Positions 6,968-10,019 of a DNA stretch of 10,019 bases are shown here, piece by piece; within the stretch, counting starts at the first letter, position 1; every line of letters starts with the position of its first letter. Position numbers and translations under genes: made by a program. Source of the stretch: Chloroflexota bacterium (GTDB lineage Bacteria; Chloroflexota; UBA11872); the NCBI GenBank assembly GCA_028875175.1, contig JAPPFO010000137.1, positions 8,136 to 18,154 of the forward strand, read 5' to 3'. The notes under the pieces were generated by a model. That model worked only from the letters and a program-made list of their open reading frames with translations. It was not told where the DNA came from and did not search any database.

Positions 6968-8353
6968 TCACTTCCTGGGTAACAGGCCCTGCGGCCAGAA
7001 CGATAGGAACACGATCAGCACAATGAACGAAATCACGTCCCGCCATTCGCCGGCCAGGTCCCAGATGCCGAACTGCTCCAGCATCCCGAGCGCAAAGCCT
7101 CCGACAATCGCCCCATAGAGACTGCCGATTCCGCCCACCACGGACGCAATCCATCCCTTGAGGAGCAACAGTAGACCCATCCGCGGCTGAATGGCCGTGT
7201 CGTGACCGCTTACCAGGCCGGCCAGGGCGGCGTAAACCGCGCCAATAAAAAACACCACCGCAATGATCACGGTCGTATTGATGCCGACGACTTTGGCGAC
7301 TTCCTCATCGTCGCCGATCGCCCGTACCGCCTTGCCAAAGGCAGTCTTCTTGACCAGGAACAGCAGAACGCCAAAGCCGGCCACCGCCAGGCCGATGGCG
7401 AATACGTTGAAGCCCTTGATATTGGCGCCGCCGATGGTCCAGGGCTCACTCCCAAATGCTTCCGGCAATGGACGTGGCGCGGCGCGAAAGACGATGGTGA
7501 TGAACGCCGTAATCGCGAGCAGGATGCCCAGTGAAGCCACCAGCATGATCAGCGGTGAGTTGGCCCGTTCGCGCATGGTCACGTACAGGCCGCGGTACAG
7601 GGCCAGGCTCACGGTTCCCGACAACAGGCACGCGACGCCCCAGCTCAAGTACAGCCCGAGGCTTGGCGTGTTCGCGACCAGTATGGCGACTAACACGCCC
7701 ACCACGATCGCAACCGTGACCATCGCCCCTAGCGGCCCGCGGGTCGCCGGGGCAACGACGCGCTGGAATCCGCGACGGAGGACCCAGGTCGCCCCTCCCG
7801 TTACCAGGACCGCAACCAGGGGACTGAGGAGGACGTGGAGGTTCGCAGGATTAGCCAGAACGAGGCCCGTATAGACGCCTACGGCCGCCGCCAGGAGACC
7901 ACCGATGATCAGGAGCGTTCGTGGCTGCGCGCGCCCCTGGAATCGCCGATAGCACAAGACGTGCAGTGCCCACGCGGCCACGCCGGCCGTGACGACCGCG
8001 AACAGCACGTTCACGGGCCCGCTGTTCACCGCGTATTGACCGCCCAGGACGTCGTGCGATCGCAGGTAGAACACACCGTAGGCGCCGATGGCGGCGGCCG
8101 CGCCGTAATACAGGTCAAAGAACCAGACCGTGCTGTAGACAAACGTAAAGCCCATGGCCAGCAGGGCGTACACCGCCCCGACGGCCAGGCCATTGAACGC
8201 GAACTGCAAAGCCTGGTCAGGCGACTGGACGATTTTCCAGCCGATATACGCCACGATGGCGACCGCGAGAGCCATGGCCAGCAGCCGGCTCTGCTGCTCG
8301 CGAATCTTCAGGAAACTCACGACTGAGGCGTCGCGAAGCCGCGCCACGCTCAT
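6968..8353 (-). CDS. livH: Branched-chain amino-acid-type ABC transporter permease LivH, unusually long
   Basis: Membrane permease partner of LivM. The family core is clear: NGLAVGAVYALLAMGFTFVY (54-73), then SPLIMLVASLGILLA (266-280), the EAA-like loop GKAVRAIGDDEEVAKVVGIN (340-359), the GLLLLLKGWIASVVGGIGSL segment (393-412) and the terminal FWPQGLLP. At 461 residues it is about 150 longer than a usual LivH (near 300). The surplus is an N-terminal extension with its own hydrophobic segment (about 24-41) and a hydrophobic insert between about 100 and 258 with some four extra membrane segments. The reading frame is uninterrupted, so this is not a frameshift artefact. The ATG at 8353 lacks a clear Shine-Dalgarno sequence. 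The function as an amino-acid-type permease is inferred from the family and the operon. Confidence 0.9.
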   Translation of the reverse strand: MSVARLRDASVVSFLKIREQQSRLLAMALAVAIVAYIGWKIVQSPDQALQFAFNGLAVGAVYALLAMGFTFVYSTVWFFDLYYGAAAAIGAYGVFYLRSHDVLGGQYAVNSGPVNVLFAVVTAGVAAWALHVLCYRRFQGRAQPRTLLIIGGLLAAAVGVYTGLVLANPANLHVLLSPLVAVLVTGGATWVLRRGFQRVVAPATRGPLGAMVTVAIVVGVLVAILVANTPSLGLYLSWGVACLLSGTVSLALYRGLYVTMRERANSPLIMLVASLGILLAITAFITIVFRAAPRPLPEAFGSEPWTIGGANIKGFNVFAIGLAVAGFGVLLFLVKKTAFGKAVRAIGDDEEVAKVVGINTTVIIAVVFFIGAVYAALAGLVSGHDTAIQPRMGLLLLLKGWIASVVGGIGSLYGAIVGGFALGMLEQFGIWDLAGEWRDVISFIVLIVFLSFWPQGLLPRK

Positions 8354-8409
8354 CGAGAGTTGCGCCCGACTTGACTGGTCGTCGGTTCAATCAATCTTGA
8401 TATCGAGAC

Positions 8410-8446
8410 CGTGGGGTCGGCCCATGGATTTCGGACCAACCCCACG
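8410..8446 (-). terminator. Strong intercistronic hairpin between livK and livH
   Basis: In minus-strand RNA the arms CGTGGGGTTGGTCC and GGGCCGACCCCACG pair over 14 positions, two of them G·U, around a 9-base loop (GAAATCCAT). It lies 24 bases past the livK stop. No U-run follows, so complete intrinsic termination is unlikely; partial termination or 3'-end protection of livK mRNA is the likelier role, giving more binding protein than permease. Confidence 0.65.
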
Positions 8447-8466
8447 ATCATGTGGACCACGTGATC
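8446..8466. repeat. Near-perfect 21-bp palindrome next to the livK stop
   Basis: The arms GATCATGTGG and CCACGTGATC pair in 9 of 10 positions around a single central base. It directly abuts the hairpin at 8410-8446 and begins 4 bases after the livK stop codon. With so short a centre it may work as a double-stranded binding site, or as an RNA stem with a minimal loop. Confidence 0.55.
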
Positions 8467-8470
8467 TGGC

Positions 8471-9646
8471 TCAGCTTGTCGGGGCGGCGCCCAGGACTCG
8501 GTAACCTCCGTTTTCCTCGGTTCGCTCGGCCACCGGCAGCACCTCCAGCACTGCGTTGGAAAGCCCGACAACCTCACCCTTCTCGTCGAAGCTGTAGTTC
8601 ACGCCGATCGTGCCGCTCCAGGTGATGTCGTACATGCAGTCGCGGAAGCCGTCGGCATCCTGGTCGTCACCGGTCTGCTTCAGGCATTCGGCGGTGATAT
8701 AGACGTTGTCGTAGGCCGACCCCAGGAACCAGGGGAGCGTGACGTAGTCGTACTCCGCTCTGAACGCTGCCAGCACTTCCTGGGCCTTGGCGTTGGCTGG
8801 ATCCAGGTCCGGCGTAATCGCTTTGACCCCGGTTGCGGCCTCGCCCGCTATCTCAAGGGCCGTCGTGCCGATTGGGACAACGTCCGCGTAAATCGGGCCG
8901 TCGTAACCCAACTCGCGAACCTGCTTGATGATGGTGCCGCCGCTGGCTTCGGCCTGTGCTGCGATGTGCAGGGCATCGGGGCTCGCGTTCAGGATCTTGG
9001 TCAATTGCGTTCTGAAATCGGTAGTGTCGGACGGATAGCTCTCGGCTGCCACGATCTGGCCGCCCAGTTTCTCGAACTGCGCCGTGGTGGTTCGTCGCAC
9101 GCCCTCGGCGTAGTCCGTGGATTCGTTGATGGTCGCCAGGTTGCGAATCCCGTCCGCCCACAGCACGTTGCCGGTGTCCACGCCCACCGTGGCGTCGCTC
9201 AGCGACGTTCGGAAGATGTAGTCCCCCGCCTCGGCAATGTCCGGGTTTGTGGCCAGACCGGAGAACATCACCACGCCTTCCCGCTCGGCCAGTGGCGCGG
9301 CGCCCAGCATCGCTCCGCTGCACGACGTACCGAGGATGATCTTCACCTCGTCAACGTCGGTCAGCTTGTTGTACGCGGTGATCGCGTCCTGCGCATTGCA
9401 CTTGGAATCTTCGACAACGAGCTCGAGCATCCGCCCGTCGATGCCGCCGGCCGCGTTGATTTCGTCCACGGCCAGCTGCTTGGCCTGTACGGCCACCGTG
9501 CCATAGGTCTCACCGGCCCCGGTGACCGACTCCATCACGCCGATCCGAAACGGCCCTTTTTCTTCTTCACCGCACCCCACGGTGACCACGGCCATCATGG
9601 CCAGGAGGGCAATCGCCACTAATCGTTTGATGGATGAAGTTCGCAT
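8471..9646 (-). CDS. livK: Branched-chain amino-acid-type ABC transporter substrate-binding lipoprotein LivK
   Basis: Extracytoplasmic binding subunit, 391 residues. A basic N-terminus (MRTSSIKR) and hydrophobic segment lead to VTVGC, with the lipid-anchored Cys at 25. The mature protein is a type-I periplasmic-binding fold: FRIGVMESVTGAGETYG, AVDEINAAGGIDG, then Cys83 and Cys109 in DSKCNAQ and GTSCSG, at the places of the disulfide in E. coli LivJ/LivK. Ser110, Thr133, Tyr179 and probably Glu233 align by eye with LivJ ligand-binding residues, favouring an amino acid ligand. A second pair, Cys321 and Cys337, brackets an acidic DxDxDG loop. The ATG at 9646 has a GAGGGAG Shine-Dalgarno sequence (9651-9657) 4 bases upstream and gives a proper signal peptide. 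The frame is open to 9784, but the extra residues carry no signal features and overlap the promoter. Confidence 0.94.
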   Translation of the reverse strand: MRTSSIKRLVAIALLAMMAVVTVGCGEEEKGPFRIGVMESVTGAGETYGTVAVQAKQLAVDEINAAGGIDGRMLELVVEDSKCNAQDAITAYNKLTDVDEVKIILGTSCSGAMLGAAPLAEREGVVMFSGLATNPDIAEAGDYIFRTSLSDATVGVDTGNVLWADGIRNLATINESTDYAEGVRRTTTAQFEKLGGQIVAAESYPSDTTDFRTQLTKILNASPDALHIAAQAEASGGTIIKQVRELGYDGPIYADVVPIGTTALEIAGEAATGVKAITPDLDPANAKAQEVLAAFRAEYDYVTLPWFLGSAYDNVYITAECLKQTGDDQDADGFRDCMYDITWSGTIGVNYSFDEKGEVVGLSNAVLEVLPVAERTEENGGYRVLGAAPTS

Positions 9647-9650
9647 GTTT

Positions 9651-9657
9651 CTCCCTC
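9651..9657 (-). promoter_or_regulatory. Shine-Dalgarno sequence setting the livK start
   Basis: GAGGGAG on the minus strand, 4 bases before the ATG at 9646. It supports this start over the longer in-frame start near 9784. Confidence 0.75.
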
Positions 9658-9685
9658 TGCTTCTACCCGCTAACACTTCGGGTAC

Positions 9686-9715
9686 GTTATACCTCTTTGG
9701 CCATTTAGCTCGCAA
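9686..9715 (-). promoter_or_regulatory. Sigma70-type promoter of the liv operon
   Basis: On the minus strand TTGCGA (9710-9715; 4 of 6 matches to TTGACA) is followed by an 18-base spacer and TATAAC (9686-9691; 5 of 6 matches to TATAAT). Transcription would begin near 9679, about 33 bases before the livK ATG. The spacing and the strong -10 box make it credible. Confidence 0.55.
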
Positions 9716-9990
9716 ATTCAGCGAGCGCGCGTGGGTCACGGTGCCCCCCGGGCAGCTCCGCCCATGCGGGAGTCCCTCGCTCACCCACCAGCTACCAAAC
9801 AGGCATGGCGATTGCGGCTAGTGCATACAAAGAGTACACTATGCCTGAAGCCTCCGCAACCCCGGCATCGGACGTCCTGGTGCCCTCCTCCGCTCCGCAG
9901 CGCCAAGTGATCCGCCGTCACCTCCCCTGCAATCCACGATAATTCCAGGTCGAAGTATGTTCGCAAATCCGCCAAATCTCGCACGCGCCG
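9716..9990. other. Region upstream of the liv promoter, no convincing gene
   Basis: I see no gene here with recognisable features. 9721-9780 is very GC-rich with small inverted repeats, for example CCGC/GCGG around CCAT near 9759-9770. An AT-richer patch at 9819-9841 contains TAGTG...CACTA arms and might bind a regulator. On the plus strand TTGCGG (9812-9817), 17 bases and TACACT (9835-9840) form a weak promoter-like pair facing the window end. A 67-codon minus-strand frame (9781-9984) and a 33-codon plus-strand frame from 9841 look random. Confidence 0.4.
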
Positions 9991-10019
9991 CCCCCCCCCC
10001 CCCCCGGGGGGGGGGGGGG
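9991..10019. other. C15/G14 homopolymer at the sequence end (probable assembly artefact)
   Basis: Fifteen C residues (9991-10005) are followed directly by fourteen G (10006-10019), forming a self-complementary block at the edge of the window. Nothing like it occurs elsewhere in the window. It most likely reflects poly-G read artefacts joined to their complement at a contig end rather than genomic sequence. Confidence 0.75.

Noticed and set aside
9721..9780. GC-rich structured stretch as a riboswitch or small RNA
   Set aside because: It lies upstream of the predicted liv transcription start and I could not match it to the conserved core of any riboswitch class I know.
9647..9784. N-terminal extension of livK
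   Set aside because: It would place 46 residues before a proper signal peptide and overlaps the promoter; the ATG at 9646 has a strong Shine-Dalgarno sequence.
9841..9942. 33-codon plus-strand frame starting MPEASATPAS
   Set aside because: No Shine-Dalgarno sequence, ends quickly, and the only promoter-like pair has its -10 box touching the ATG, so the transcript would start inside it.
9781..9984. 67-codon minus-strand frame upstream of livK
   Set aside because: GTG start without a ribosome site, no recognisable features, and codon use that looks random; might be an unknown small gene but there is no support.

Overview
The window looks like part of a bacterial genome, probably Chloroflexota. 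All nine genes lie on the minus strand. The strongest lineage clue is the sugar-binding lipoprotein at 1636-3108: it has an Arg-Arg (Tat-like) lipoprotein signal, and the lipid-anchored Cys is followed by a long Val/Glu/Lys stalk of the VEKVVEK type, which is typical of solute-binding lipoproteins in that phylum. No rRNA or marker gene is present, so the placement is tentative.

Read in the direction of transcription (high to low coordinates), the window begins with about 340 bases without a convincing gene, next to a C15/G14 homopolymer that probably marks a contig end. A complete five-gene branched-chain amino-acid-type (Liv/HAAT) ABC importer follows: livK (binding lipoprotein), livH, livM (permeases), livG and livF (ATPases). 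A promoter sits just upstream of livK. livH, livM, livG and livF are tightly packed or overlapping and read as one operon. livK is separated from livH by 117 bases holding two palindromes, one of them a strong hairpin.

A LacI-family regulator follows (3257-4300), then a CUT1-type carbohydrate ABC importer: binding lipoprotein, MalF/UgpA-like permease and MalG/UgpE-like permease. The last gene runs off the low-coordinate edge. Its annotated start is a GTG overlapping the previous stop, supported by a Shine-Dalgarno sequence. No ATPase for this importer is seen, which is normal for CUT1 systems that share one ATPase. Between lacI and the binding-protein gene lies a promoter with a perfect -35 box, followed by a 20-bp imperfect palindrome with a central CG just downstream of the predicted start. 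This is the expected layout for repression by the adjacent LacI protein.

The two importers share a design: in each, the binding-protein gene is separated from the first permease gene by about 110-117 bases holding two successive inverted repeats. This plausibly keeps binding-protein mRNA in excess over the membrane subunits. The main oddities are a LivH much longer than usual (461 residues), an aspartate-rich DxDxDG loop between two cysteines in LivK, loss of the usual GFDD-type motif in the LacI effector domain, and a visibly lower GC content in the sugar permease genes than in the liv operon. No clearly new system was found; this is mainly a transport region with some unusual details.
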